Shown: one piece after another, positions 53,701 to 63,792 of the stretch | Position numbering within the stretch: the first letter of the stretch is position 1 | How the letters are laid out: each line of letters opens with the position of its first letter | Assembly: GCF_000234665.1 (NCBI RefSeq) | Contig: NC_018334.1 | Span: forward strand, 248,001 to 312,000 | Source of the DNA: Leishmania mexicana MHOM/GT/2001/U1103 | Taxonomy: Eukaryota; Euglenozoa; Kinetoplastea; Trypanosomatida; Trypanosomatidae | Reading direction: 5' to 3' | Length of the DNA: 64,000 nt | The notes under the pieces: model-generated | Database searches by the model: none | The model's input: the letters and a program-made list of their open reading frames with translations, nothing else | Told to the model about the DNA's origin: nothing | Translations under genes and position numbers: made by a program

Positions 53701-55216
53701 TTCGCCATTTGATTTTCTTTTTTTTTACTTGTCGGGGGAGCATGGAAGTGTTAACGACGCACCAGAACCCACGCCAACACTAGAAGGTGCGTCAGGATCG
53801 ACGACTGTGTGATACGGAAAGGCCCATTCGCTGAGAATAACACTTCTAAAGAGCCTTCTGCAGGAGGAGAAGTGTGGAGAGCAAAAAAAAGAAAGCGAAC
53901 GCAAGGCAGCACGTCGCCATGACCGAAGAATCACCTGGTGGCGAAGCGGGCAACACCGTCCTCCCCCCACCCCTACGCATGCATGCAGGGCGTGATCATG
54001 TGTAAAGCAGGAAGGGGGTAGGGTGGCCATCGTGGTGGTGGTGGTTGAGGGGAGGGGAGGGGGGAAGAAAGTTGTACTACGCGCTAATACAGGGACGAAC
54101 AGCTAAAAGGGAAAACAGAACCTAGTAGACAAAAGAAAAGTGGCCGCATGGGCGAAAGACAGGAAGTTATAGATCGCAGGCTACACGTGGAAGCAAGACA
54201 AAACAAAACACAAAGGGAGAAAACTGCGGCGCGCAAAGCAGAAGAGGGAGATGGAGAGGCGAGAAACGATGAAGCATGTGGTCGACAGCGCACACCGCAG
54301 ATCTCGCTGCCAAGACACCACGCTCCTGTGCATATATATATAGATGTATATGCACAGGAAGATGTTAAGGCAGGAGTGAGCTCAAGCCAAGCATCGGAAG
54401 AAAAACACGAGAGGCATAGAATCGTTTAGCAGAGCAAAGGGGTAGTGCTCACATAAGCTACAGACTCCCTCGGCACATTGAGTGAACAGTTAAACCTGCA
54501 CGTGAACGAGTAGAATAGAGCATCGACTTAGCATAGGTGGTTTTGAGAGGGGAGAGGGGGTTTAAGGGGAAACGGGGAAAACAACGGAGAGATAGAGGGG
54601 TAAATAAAAATAGGGCAAGACAGCAGCAAAACCGGAAAAAAAAGGGCGCCGTTGATCATAGTCTCCACTACATCTGCTTTTTGCGCGTGCGTGCGTGCGT
54701 ACGTGCCGGTGGCTCATGTCGCTCGGACGAGAAGGGGAGCGGCAACACACACACACACACACACACACACGCCGCCATCACCACCACCACAGAAAGAAGA
54801 CGAGCACCAAAAGCCCAGGGGCAACAAGCAAGCAAACACACAAACCAAAAAAAAAAGAAGGGCAGCAAACCAATAATAAAAAGAAAAGCACGGCGCCGTC
54901 GCACGCAAGCACCAAGACGTTGTTGTGTGGTGTTTTGTTTCATCGTTTTGCCTCTTTCTGCTTTGGGGGAGGGGAGGGGATTGCTTATGTGCACCAGGGA
55001 CGCACACCTACACCACACCCGCGCACGACGACCACTCGCCCTCTCACTCTCTCTATCGATCGGGACGCGCGGAACAAGTCAGCCTCACAGGGGGACGGGA
55101 GCTACACTGCAGCAATCCGTGGAGGTGTGTGTGCGTGTGTGTGTGTACGAGGAAGCGCAAGCACAAAAAAAACAATATAGATAAATAACGAGCAACAGAG
55201 ATGGGGGGAGCATTTT
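50757..55216. other. Long intergenic region (4.5 kb), no supported gene
   Basis: The longest gene-free stretch. 52620-53660 is less purine-rich than its surroundings and contains several short minus-strand frames of protein-like composition (for example FIAATDGHFLPVAPGLEV near 52750 and YSISVDAHGYVMAFINPP near 53650), which could be a decayed gene. CA run at 54745-54770, C run at 51523-51533. A hairpin lies at 54324-54359. Confidence 0.5.
54324..54359. repeat. Perfect 13-bp inverted repeat with 10-base loop
   Basis: Left arm 54324-54336 (TCCTGTGCATATA) and right arm 54347-54359 are exact reverse complements. The RNA would fold into a stable hairpin about 860 nt downstream of the stop of the gene at 55217, so within its probable 3' UTR. 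Confidence 0.8.
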
Positions 55217-57166
55217 CTAAAAAAATCGACCGATCATTGCCTTGGCCGCCATCAGTAACCTGAAGAGTAGAAAGCCTATGTACACCAGCGTGATCGTGAT
55301 AAAGATGGTGAACACAAGCATCGGAACAAGAGCCACGTTGATTAGCCTCCGAGCGACAAAGTAGCAGCCGCCATTGTCGACAGCCAGTGGGGGACACGTG
55401 TTGCAAAGGTGTACGTTATACGAGTCCATGATCTTGCAACTCTGCATGAACCCAGTGCAGTTGTGACGCTGATAAAAGTCGCAGAGTTCGAATGATTGGT
55501 GGTCCACCATGTGCCTGTAAATTACGGACTTTGCCATGTTTGACAGGATAACCGCGAGGCACAGGATGCAGCAAACCGCGGAGAATACGGCGAAAAAAAT
55601 GTGAATGACCACTAAAATCGTGCACTCGCTAAGCGGCAAGTGCACCACTGTGGCGTACACAACGGTGGTGATGCCTGTGATGCCCCACACAATGATTGAT
55701 ATCAAAAAGCTCCTTATCAACTTGTTCAGGAAGGTTACAATGAGGGCGTCACTCATGGTACTCAACGTCACACTGAGGAACATCGCGAAGATCATGGTAA
55801 ACACGAGAATGACCACCGCGGCAAGGAAAGTGCCCTGTGGAATTTTCGTCAGAAAGAGGATGCCAGTGCTGGAGAAGAGGCCGGCAGGCGCGCGATAGCG
55901 CTGCAGCTGCCGCTCCTCGCGGACGCGTTTTCGCTCCTTCTCCTTCGCGATGGCGCAGTCCGCCTTCACGAGAGCGGTAAGCTCCTCATGCACCAGCCGA
56001 TTCACCAGCTCACGGTCCACATCCGGCCACGCACATCGGACGCACAGGAATGCATACAGCGGCACCTGGTGCGGGTTGTTGCCCTCGCTCGTGTGCACCA
56101 GGTAGCGCCGCACAAACATGCGCAGGCACTGCATGTCGTCAATGTGCTTCGCCGGGTCCTGGAAGAGCGAGTAGAAGATGGCATTCGGGTCGCGACCGAA
56201 TTCGACGTTCTCGATGCTCTTGCGCAAGAAGGTCATGTACGGGATCAGCCCGATGGATCCGCTGAATCGGCGAAAGTTCCTGACTCGCAAGCCACGGTTC
56301 ACGGCACCGGCGCCACTGGCGCCTTCCGCCAACAAAAGTCGAGCCTCCCCCGACACACGCTCCTCACCATCCCCGTCGCGCTCCTCGGCAGCTTGTAGCT
56401 CCGCCACGATTTTCAGCGGCACCGCGGGGGCCAAGCTGCCGGCGGCATCCGCTGCACACAGCACATACGGATCCACTGCGATGCTGAGCGCGCTGTCATC
56501 GTCCGCACCCGCCTCGCCCTCCTTAGAGTTTGGGTGCACCAGCAGCCCATCAAAGACGGATTGACTAGGCTGCGCGGTTGAGGTTTCAACGTTGGCCGTG
56601 GTAGGAATGGTGTGCAAAGTGCGGAGAGTGCGCATTGCTTTGTGGATACGGAGCGGGGCGGATTTGACAAGGCTCTGCTCGTCTGGGGCGGGGCCCTGAT
56701 TGCTCTCTAGGTACTGCTCCAGTGTCTTGTACGCGTCGAAGGCCTCACGTGTATACCGATTCACGTATATCAAGGCAACCGAAGTCCCCGTAACCATGGC
56801 CACAAGGCCTGTGTAGTAGTAGGTGACAGACGTGGCATCGTTAGCAGGCATCTTCACGCAAAAGCTAACACAGCGGCCAATCAGCTTCAGTTCTGGTGCA
56901 TTGAACACAGGAAGATTCTGGATGGAACGGCTATCGGGGATGGTAATACGCAACATCATGTCGTCGATAGAATCTCTTCGACCTGTATTCGCGCCATCAA
57001 AACTTCGCTGAGGCGCAGTGAAAACTTCTTCCTCTAGTTGCCCGCGAGTACTTATGGGCTCTCGCGCCGCCCGCCCCTGTGCTGAGTTGTCGCGGGAAAG
57101 GTGCACGCTGTCCGAAGTGGCACGGGCGAAGGCAAGAAAATCCTCATTTTCCTCACGTGCTGGCAT
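55217..57166 (-). CDS. Four-pass membrane protein with six-cysteine loop, tetraspanin-like topology (paralogue A)
   Basis: 649 aa. Soluble N-terminal part: LIGRCVSFCV (95-104) and YYYTGLVAMVTGTSVALIYV (116-135), an unrecognised beta-rich unit. Then a variable acidic linker, and a 147-residue module (298-444) with SIENVEFGRDP and DDMQCLRMFVRRYLVH. Membrane segments at about 446-468, 486-508, 515-541 and 609-634. The loop between segments 3 and 4 has six cysteines (562, 570, 577, 588, 591, 601) in a CDFYQRHNCTGF...CNTCP pattern. Four passes with a large Cys-rich last loop are tetraspanin-like, but the usual CCG motif is absent. Function unknown; a surface or flagellar membrane organiser is a guess. 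Paralogue B is next door. Confidence 0.88.
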   Translation of the reverse strand: MPAREENEDFLAFARATSDSVHLSRDNSAQGRAAREPISTRGQLEEEVFTAPQRSFDGANTGRRDSIDDMMLRITIPDSRSIQNLPVFNAPELKLIGRCVSFCVKMPANDATSVTYYYTGLVAMVTGTSVALIYVNRYTREAFDAYKTLEQYLESNQGPAPDEQSLVKSAPLRIHKAMRTLRTLHTIPTTANVETSTAQPSQSVFDGLLVHPNSKEGEAGADDDSALSIAVDPYVLCAADAAGSLAPAVPLKIVAELQAAEERDGDGEERVSGEARLLLAEGASGAGAVNRGLRVRNFRRFSGSIGLIPYMTFLRKSIENVEFGRDPNAIFYSLFQDPAKHIDDMQCLRMFVRRYLVHTSEGNNPHQVPLYAFLCVRCAWPDVDRELVNRLVHEELTALVKADCAIAKEKERKRVREERQLQRYRAPAGLFSSTGILFLTKIPQGTFLAAVVILVFTMIFAMFLSVTLSTMSDALIVTFLNKLIRSFLISIIVWGITGITTVVYATVVHLPLSECTILVVIHIFFAVFSAVCCILCLAVILSNMAKSVIYRHMVDHQSFELCDFYQRHNCTGFMQSCKIMDSYNVHLCNTCPPLAVDNGGCYFVARRLINVALVPMLVFTIFITITLVYIGFLLFRLLMAAKAMIGRFF

Positions 57167-58439
57167 TGCGGCTGAGTCAATATACGGCGAAGGTAAAGAA
57201 GTGAGGTGAATGGCTCAGCGGTGAGCAAGTCAACAGTGGCCGAGTGTGACGGCAAGGAGAGGATAGGAGAGGGGGGGGCGGGAGGGATGCCGCGCGAGAG
57301 TTTGCTGGTGGGGTGAGACTGAGGACAAGCACGAGAGAGAAGAGAAGGACATAGCAGGTGTGACAGATGAAACATAAACGTGTTTCGGCGTGGTGGCAAA
57401 ACAGGAATATGAGACAGAATAAAGGGAGGGAACGGAAGCGTGAGATGGGCGGTCTACGAGCCCTGCACGCATCGCGGATCGGCCCGCTCCACGGTCAGTT
57501 CTTTCCGTTGGCGGGAGGAGGAGTGCGACTCTGGATGCGGTAGCAATCATTCCTGGGTGCGAGTGCGAAAAGCGGTTCGGGCGTGGAGTACACAGTACCC
57601 CACGGCACCCAGCTGGTGAGCTATGATTATATGAATCTAGCATCTAGCTCGAGCGACTCGCAACCACACCTAGGCGGGGAGAACACAGCACATATGCACA
57701 GGCGCTGGCCAAGGCATACAGCACTGTACACGAGGAAATGGCGCAAAGCGAAATGCGGCCGTTCCAATTGCACAAGGAAAAAAATAATACATATATACAT
57801 ACATACACATATGCATATATATACACACACACATACATACACGTATATATACACATATATTAGATGCATCTGTATGGAGGGGAGAGAGCACAGAGCAAAC
57901 ATCCTGTAAGGCTGGGGGAGGAGGAAGTAGTAGACAAGGGCTAGCAGTGGTGTTAGATAAACAAAAGAGGAGGAGGAGGGGGAGGGAGGGGGGGGGGGCG
58001 GAGAAATGAACGGGTCAATTCACAACAAGGGGTGGGGAGGCCCACGGAAAGGCATGGGGACAAAAGAAAACAAACCAAAGCAAAAAAGGAGAGGGAGATG
58101 GAGGGAGAGCAGGAACAAACACGGCAACGTCCGCGCCGCCGACGATGCGAGCCGCCGGCTGCGTAGAAACAGAAGAAAAGAGAATGCGGCAAACAGACCA
58201 CAAAGAAAAGAAAGCATCGAAACCGTCGCGGAGGATCGGGTGGAGGAAAGGGCTGGAGAGGCTCGTGGAAGATAGGCGCACAACAAAAGGGGACGGAAAA
58301 CATACAAAACGGCAACAACGGCCCTCTCTTCGAAACGACGGACTATACGGATAAAGACACACACAAACTCAGAGAAAAAACCTGCAACCCACGGAGAGGG
58401 GTAGAGGCAGACAGAGAGCACGGTCCAAGGGCCGCACGG
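57167..58439. other. Intergenic region with TA/CA microsatellite
   Basis: A mixed TA/CATA/CA tract at 57788-57861 is the most AT-rich stretch in the window. G run at 57990-57999. No gene seen. Confidence 0.7.
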
Positions 58440-60344
58440 TCACACAATCCGTCCCATCATGACCTCGACAAACAAAAACAGTTTTACAATCAGATAGGCA
58501 GCGTACACAGTGGCCATCAAGATGATGCAGGTAAAACACAAGAGGGGAACAAGGGCTTTCTCGACCTCAAACCACAGCGATGCGTAGCAGCTGCTGTTTG
58601 TCGCCGGCATGTTCGGGCACGACAAGCACAGATTCGGATCGATCCTGTCGGACCCACACGCGTCCGAGAAACCGGTACATGTATGCTGCTGGTAGAAGGC
58701 GCAGAGCTGATCCCTCCGATACACGAGCATGATGTCGTACATCGCCTGGTTCGTCATTTTCCAGAGCACTACCAGCAGCGTCATGATACAGCATACAATA
58801 GCCGCCAGAGTTAGTGCGATGCGCATACCAAGTCGAAAATGGTCGACCAGTAGAGGAATGTGACTCTTGCTGGCGTGCAACATTATCGCCACAGCAGCGG
58901 TGGGCCACACCACAACAGAGGTGACGAAAGAAAACATGAATTTGTTCACGAAGCTCACAATTAAGGCGTCACTAGTGACACCGAGAACCACGCCAAGGTA
59001 GATGGCGAAGATCAAAGAAAACAGAAGCGTGATGATGCCCGCAAAGAAGGATCTCTGTGGAATTTTCGTGAGAAAGAGGATGCCAGTGCTGGAGAAGAGG
59101 CCGGCAGGCGCGCGATAGCGCTGCAGCTGCCGCTCCTCGCGGACGCGTTTTCGCTCCTTCTCCTTCCCGATGGCGCAGTCCGCCTTCACGAGAGCGGTAA
59201 GCTCCTCATGCACCAGCCGATTCACCAGCTCACGGTCCACATCCGGCCACGCACATCGGACGCACAGGAATGCATACAGCGGCACCTGGTGCGGGTTGTT
59301 GCCCTCGCTCGTGTGCACCAGGTAGCGCCGCACAAACATGCGCAGGCACTGCATGTCGTCAATGTGCTTCGCCGGGTCCTGGAAGAGCGAGTAGAAGATG
59401 GCACTCGGGTCGCGGCCGAATTCGACGTTCTCGATGCTCTTGCGCAAGAAGGTCATGTACGGGATCGGCCCGATGGATCCGCTGAATCGGCGAAAGTGTC
59501 TGTGCCGTGCAGCCCCTCTTGCTTCCGGCTGTCCTGGGCTCTCTTCGAGTGACGCGTAAGGATCCGGAAGCTGCTCCTCCCGCTGTTTCGACATTGCAGT
59601 GGCTATCTCCGTCTCTGTCCTCAGTGGAGCTAAATGGGCTAAGCTACCGAAAGCTTTCAAGTCGATTAGTCGTCGAGCGCCGCGTGTTGTTGTCAGACTC
59701 CCATCCTCGGCAGCAGCCACTTCGTCGTCATTGGCTTGGCTGTAGGAGCGAAGTACGCTCTCCGGTAGAGGTAAAGGTGGGCGGTTGTTCGTGCGCATTG
59801 GCTCCTGGTTGTGTTCGTGACCTCCATCGTTACCGACACTGTTGCCGCTATGTACAGGGTCAGCTACACCCTTTGCCAAGCGCTGCTCCCGCGACTTGTA
59901 CGTCATGAAGTCGGCAGGCGTATACCGGTTGACGTGCATCAAGGTCGCGGTGCTCGCCGTAACAGTGGATACAAGTCCAATATAGTAGTAGGAGGTGGGT
60001 GGTGCGCCATTGAGAGCCTGCGTCACGAGGAAGGTCACACAGCGACCAATCAGCTTCAGCTCTTGCGATACCATCGCCGGGAGATTCTCAATGGGGCGGT
60101 TTTCACAAAGGACAATACGGAGCCCCAGATCATCAGAGGATGCGGTTGGATCCATGGTAGGGCTTCTGCTCGGCCGCTCACGGCCGATCCGATGATCCAA
60201 GTCTTCTTCAAGGTCCATCTCCTGCGTGCTTATCGGCTCCCGACGGGCCCGTTCCCGTTGAGAGTCATCGTGAAAACCATTAGTGCTCGTCGGCCCACGG
60301 CCTCCAAAAGCGGGAGGCTCCTCCATGAGCATCGATGATGACAC
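58440..60344 (-). CDS. Four-pass membrane protein with six-cysteine loop, tetraspanin-like topology (paralogue B)
   Basis: 634 aa. Same order as paralogue A: REPIST near the N-terminus, LIGRCVTFLV, YYYIGLVSTVTAST, VNRYTPADF, variable linker, then the 147-residue module ending ILFLTKIPQ, four membrane segments and a six-cysteine loop (CAFYQQHTCTGF...CLSCP). The module differs from that of A at only three residues (Pro for Leu after SGSIG, Ser for Asn in GRDP-S, Gly for Ala in CAIG). The segments on both sides are clearly diverged, about half identical in the membrane part. This mosaic suggests gene conversion. The C-terminus ends in a short tail MMGRIV like the MIGRFF of A. Confidence 0.88.
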   Translation of the reverse strand: MSSSMLMEEPPAFGGRGPTSTNGFHDDSQRERARREPISTQEMDLEEDLDHRIGRERPSRSPTMDPTASSDDLGLRIVLCENRPIENLPAMVSQELKLIGRCVTFLVTQALNGAPPTSYYYIGLVSTVTASTATLMHVNRYTPADFMTYKSREQRLAKGVADPVHSGNSVGNDGGHEHNQEPMRTNNRPPLPLPESVLRSYSQANDDEVAAAEDGSLTTTRGARRLIDLKAFGSLAHLAPLRTETEIATAMSKQREEQLPDPYASLEESPGQPEARGAARHRHFRRFSGSIGPIPYMTFLRKSIENVEFGRDPSAIFYSLFQDPAKHIDDMQCLRMFVRRYLVHTSEGNNPHQVPLYAFLCVRCAWPDVDRELVNRLVHEELTALVKADCAIGKEKERKRVREERQLQRYRAPAGLFSSTGILFLTKIPQRSFFAGIITLLFSLIFAIYLGVVLGVTSDALIVSFVNKFMFSFVTSVVVWPTAAVAIMLHASKSHIPLLVDHFRLGMRIALTLAAIVCCIMTLLVVLWKMTNQAMYDIMLVYRRDQLCAFYQQHTCTGFSDACGSDRIDPNLCLSCPNMPATNSSCYASLWFEVEKALVPLLCFTCIILMATVYAAYLIVKLFLFVEVMMGRIV

Positions 60345-62689
60345 TTCGAGCTGATTGGAACGTGATCCTTTCCTACTGTCGTCCCAAAAGATGTCACCTC
60401 ATCAGAAGGGGGCAGGAGCGGGGTTATGATGAGCCGGCGGAGAAAGAGCAACAAATGTGTGGCAAGCACGTGGTAGCAAGACTGAGCACGGAGGGGAACG
60501 CGTAGGCGTGAGAGCGGTAAACCAGTGCGGAGGCGGTGGAGGAGCGCGAAAAAAAAAACAGGCGTAGCATGCAGAGAAACGCACATGAATTTCACACAGG
60601 AGGGGATGCATCGGCGCGCAACATCTCACTTGCGCATGCGTGACCTCTGTAGCGGTATGTCGTCGCGCCTTCCCATAGGAGCGGGCGGTGGGAAGAATGC
60701 AGAATCGGGACTGCTCACACCCAACAGATCCGGCGCGCTCAGGACGCCATTCGTGCGCCAACATCGACGCAGGTGCGCTAGCCCACCCGGTGCCCTCAAG
60801 GATGAGAAGCACGCAGTTTGCACAGCTGGTCCGCCTGGCTGGTGCGCGTAAAGGCAAGGCTGGTCTAGCAGAAGTCTACCATGCTATCAGCAACACAAGC
60901 AACCGATGCCAGGTACAAAGGAGAGAAAGCACGCACGACTGCCGCGCGAAGCGCACCTGCAGTCGCACAGGATAAACGGACCACGCCATAAAGACACACA
61001 AGAAAATACGTAAGAAGTAGAATGATAGCAAAAGGGGAGCGGGGAGAGAGAGATCAAATAAAGGTGTAGGAAGTGGAGTGTCTGCACAGGTGTCCACAGG
61101 GCACCTAGCACCCGCAGTGATGGGTACTACGTAGAATGAAGAAGAGGAGAGTCGGCGCTGTCTACCGCTGCACATTGCTCCCGCAGTGTCTCAAATTGGG
61201 CTTCGCAAACAATATATATATATATATAAAGATACATAGAAAAGTCGAGTTGCTACGATGTCTTCCTGTGAAAAGAATAAGGGGTTCGGTGTGTGTATGT
61301 GTGTGTGAGGGGGGGGGGCGGATCGTTAGAGGTACAGATATGAAAAGCGAGCAGAGGGAGGGGGGAGGGTGTCACAACGCATGCCCATCCGAGAAGACGA
61401 ACACACGAGAAACCACCTTCGCATCGGTCTGCACGGCCGTGGTCACAAAGATGGGCAAAAAGGGCACAGCGCAGCACGCGCTCTCCCTCCCTTCCGCCCT
61501 AACCCTAACTGAGACACAACGAAAACAGTGAAAATCACACCACAAGGTCCTCTCACATACGCACGAGGTAAATCACATCTGCCGTGAGATCGATGCCTGG
61601 CTTGCGACTTACCTACCCGGTGCACACATGAATGATGCCGCTGTGTGCCTGATTGGCTCTCCCCCTTCTCTCTCTCTCGCGTGCTATGTCGCGCCGGCAT
61701 CATCCATTCCAAGACAACGACCACCTCGAGGCGAGAGGGAGGATGATGGAAGAGACGCGAGCATTCAAATACGCAGCCATCCCGGTGCGGCCTGCTGCAC
61801 CGCATAGCTGGAGCATGTTCACTACGAAACTGAACGCGAACCGCGCCACCTCCAGGAAATGTCACCGTTATACAGTGAAACAGACAGCCAAAGCCAACGG
61901 AACAGTCCTACACCCAGTCTGCGCTTTTCCTGCTGCGACTTGCTCGACCACAGCCTGCCCCGCGAAAACGGAAAGCCTACCTCCCTCGCACAGGACAGCA
62001 ACAGTGACAAGAGTCTCATCCACGTTCGTCAGCGCAAACGAGTTAGCGAGAGGACCAACCAAATTCATCAATGTGGCTAGTGACTGGCTCCGCTGTCAAC
62101 CACCGCTTTCGCAAGGAGAAACACGGAGTCGACAACCAGCTATCCGGCAATCACCGTAGGCACACACCGACAGAGGCGTTCCTAGAGCTCGTGAGGAGCA
62201 TGGGATCTTCGTACATTCGATAGAGAGAGAGCAGAGATCCTTCGACGAAACCGTGTCCACGCAGGATTACACACCGGGGTGCCGGAGGCGCGCTTCTGTT
62301 ACCACTTCCACGACGATCATGCACGCAGCAGCGCTAGCGCGGTCAATGGTGCATATCGCCAGCTCCTCATCATGGTCCGGAGGGCAATTCGCGTCGACAC
62401 TGCACTACAGAGCAATGCACACACCAGCCGCCACTCCACACCAAAGAGGATTGGCCACCCATCCGTTTCATCGACCACCAGACAACGCGTTGGTCCCCAC
62501 CAAAGTCCATCACCACCTCCACATCAACAGCAAAGACACCACTGACGAAGAGAAAGCAGACGACGACAGCAAACATCGTCGCAGAAGCTTCTGCCAGGCG
62601 CACCAGAAACATACGAGCTAGCATTCACTCTGGAGCAGGCTAGCCCACGATGGTATCGCCACACCATCTTCGTGGGCGCGTTTTCGCTC
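60345..62689. other. Intergenic region, possible decayed coding sequence
   Basis: TA tract at 61211-61229, G run at 61308-61318. In 61700-62640 several minus-strand stretches have protein-like composition (for example VARFAFSFVVNML near 61830 and a hydrophobic SATMFAVVVCFLFVSGVFA near 62560), broken by stops. I cannot assign them. Confidence 0.45.
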
Positions 62690-63335
62690 CTTCTCCTTCG
62701 CGATGGCGCGGTCCGCCTTCACGAGAGCGGTAAGCTCCTCATGCACCAGCCGATTCACCAGCTCACGGTCCACATCCGGCCACGCACATCGGACGCACAG
62801 GAATGCATACAGCGGCACCTGGTGCGGGTTGTTGCCCTCGCTCGTGTGCACCAGGTAGCGCCGCACAAACATGCGCAGGCACTGCATGTCGTCAATGTGC
62901 TTCGCCGGGTCCTGGAAGAGCGAGTAGAAGATGGCACTCGGGTCGCGGCCGAATTCGACGTTCTCGATGCTCTTGCGCAAGAAGGTCATGTACGGGATCA
63001 GCCCGATGGATCCGCTGAATCGGCGAAAGTTCCTGACTTGCAAGCCACGGTTCACGGCACCGGCGCCACTGGCGCCTTCCGCCAACAAAAGTCGAGCCTC
63101 CCCCGACACACGCTCCCCACCATCCCCGTCGCGCTCCTCGGCAGCTTGTAGCTCCGCCACGATTTTCAGCGGACCGCGGGGGCCAAGCTGCCGGCGGCAT
63201 CCGCTGCACACAGCACATACGGATCCACTGCGATGCTGAGCGCGCTGTCATCGTCCGCACCCGCCTCGCCCTCCTTAGAGTTTGGGTGCACCAGCAGCCC
63301 ATCAAAGACAGATTGACTAGGCTGCGTGGCTGGCG
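62690..63335 (-). pseudogene. Truncated, frameshifted third copy of the four-pass protein module
   Basis: Near-identical DNA to 55925-56572 of paralogue A, including the linker unique to A (VHPNSKEGEAGADDDSALS). A single base is missing at about 63173 (GCGGACCGC against GCGGCACCGC), which shifts the frame. The copy starts abruptly at about 63335 and stops at about 62690, before the membrane segments. It carries Ser at the GRDP-S position, as in paralogue B. No membrane part is present, so it cannot work as the parent does. Open frames of 137 and 197 aa remain on either side of the shift. Confidence 0.85.
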
Positions 63336-63792
63336 CTAAAATCTCAGAACCATTGCTTCAGACGCAGCGCCATGGCTGCAAGCAAGCGGAGGGGAGGCGC
63401 GCAGTCTCTCCACACTCTGCGTATGAGTGCAGTGACGGCGTATTGCAACGCGGCAGCCCCTAACGCGATGCTTGCCTGGGACGCAACATCTGTACACAAC
63501 GCGTAAGGGAACCCGACTGCCCGAAAGAGTCCGGATGCAGCCTGCCAGCGAGTGGATACGCCGACGTACACGCAGCCGCTGCGCATGGAAGTGGTGTGTG
63601 CCTGCAGTAATCCGAAGGGATTGATGTCTGCAGCCCCGTGAGCAAGCCGCCAAAGCACTTCGACAACAGCTCCATTCGGCGTCTTCATACGCTGCACAAA
63701 ATCCGCAGGGTAGCCTCCTCACACGATCTCGGAGAGTGAGCGGCGGGTGTGGCGTAGCAGTACCATGGAGTCGTGGGGCTGGAGACCGGCCG
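63336..63792. other. Unassigned stretch between two relics
   Basis: Minus-strand frames such as 63344-63697 (GGYPADFVQRMKTP, then WRLAHGAADINPFG) have protein-like composition but no family I recognise. They may be the continuation of the lipase relic in other frames, or a separate decayed gene. Confidence 0.35.

Noticed and set aside
55988..56398. Plus-strand frame opposite the shared module, repeated at 59208 and 62672
   Set aside because: It recurs only because the coding-strand module is copied; it is antisense to a well-supported domain.
61495..61510. CCCTAA-type telomere-like repeat (CCCTAACCCTAACT)
   Set aside because: Only about two units, which chance can produce; no subtelomeric features nearby.
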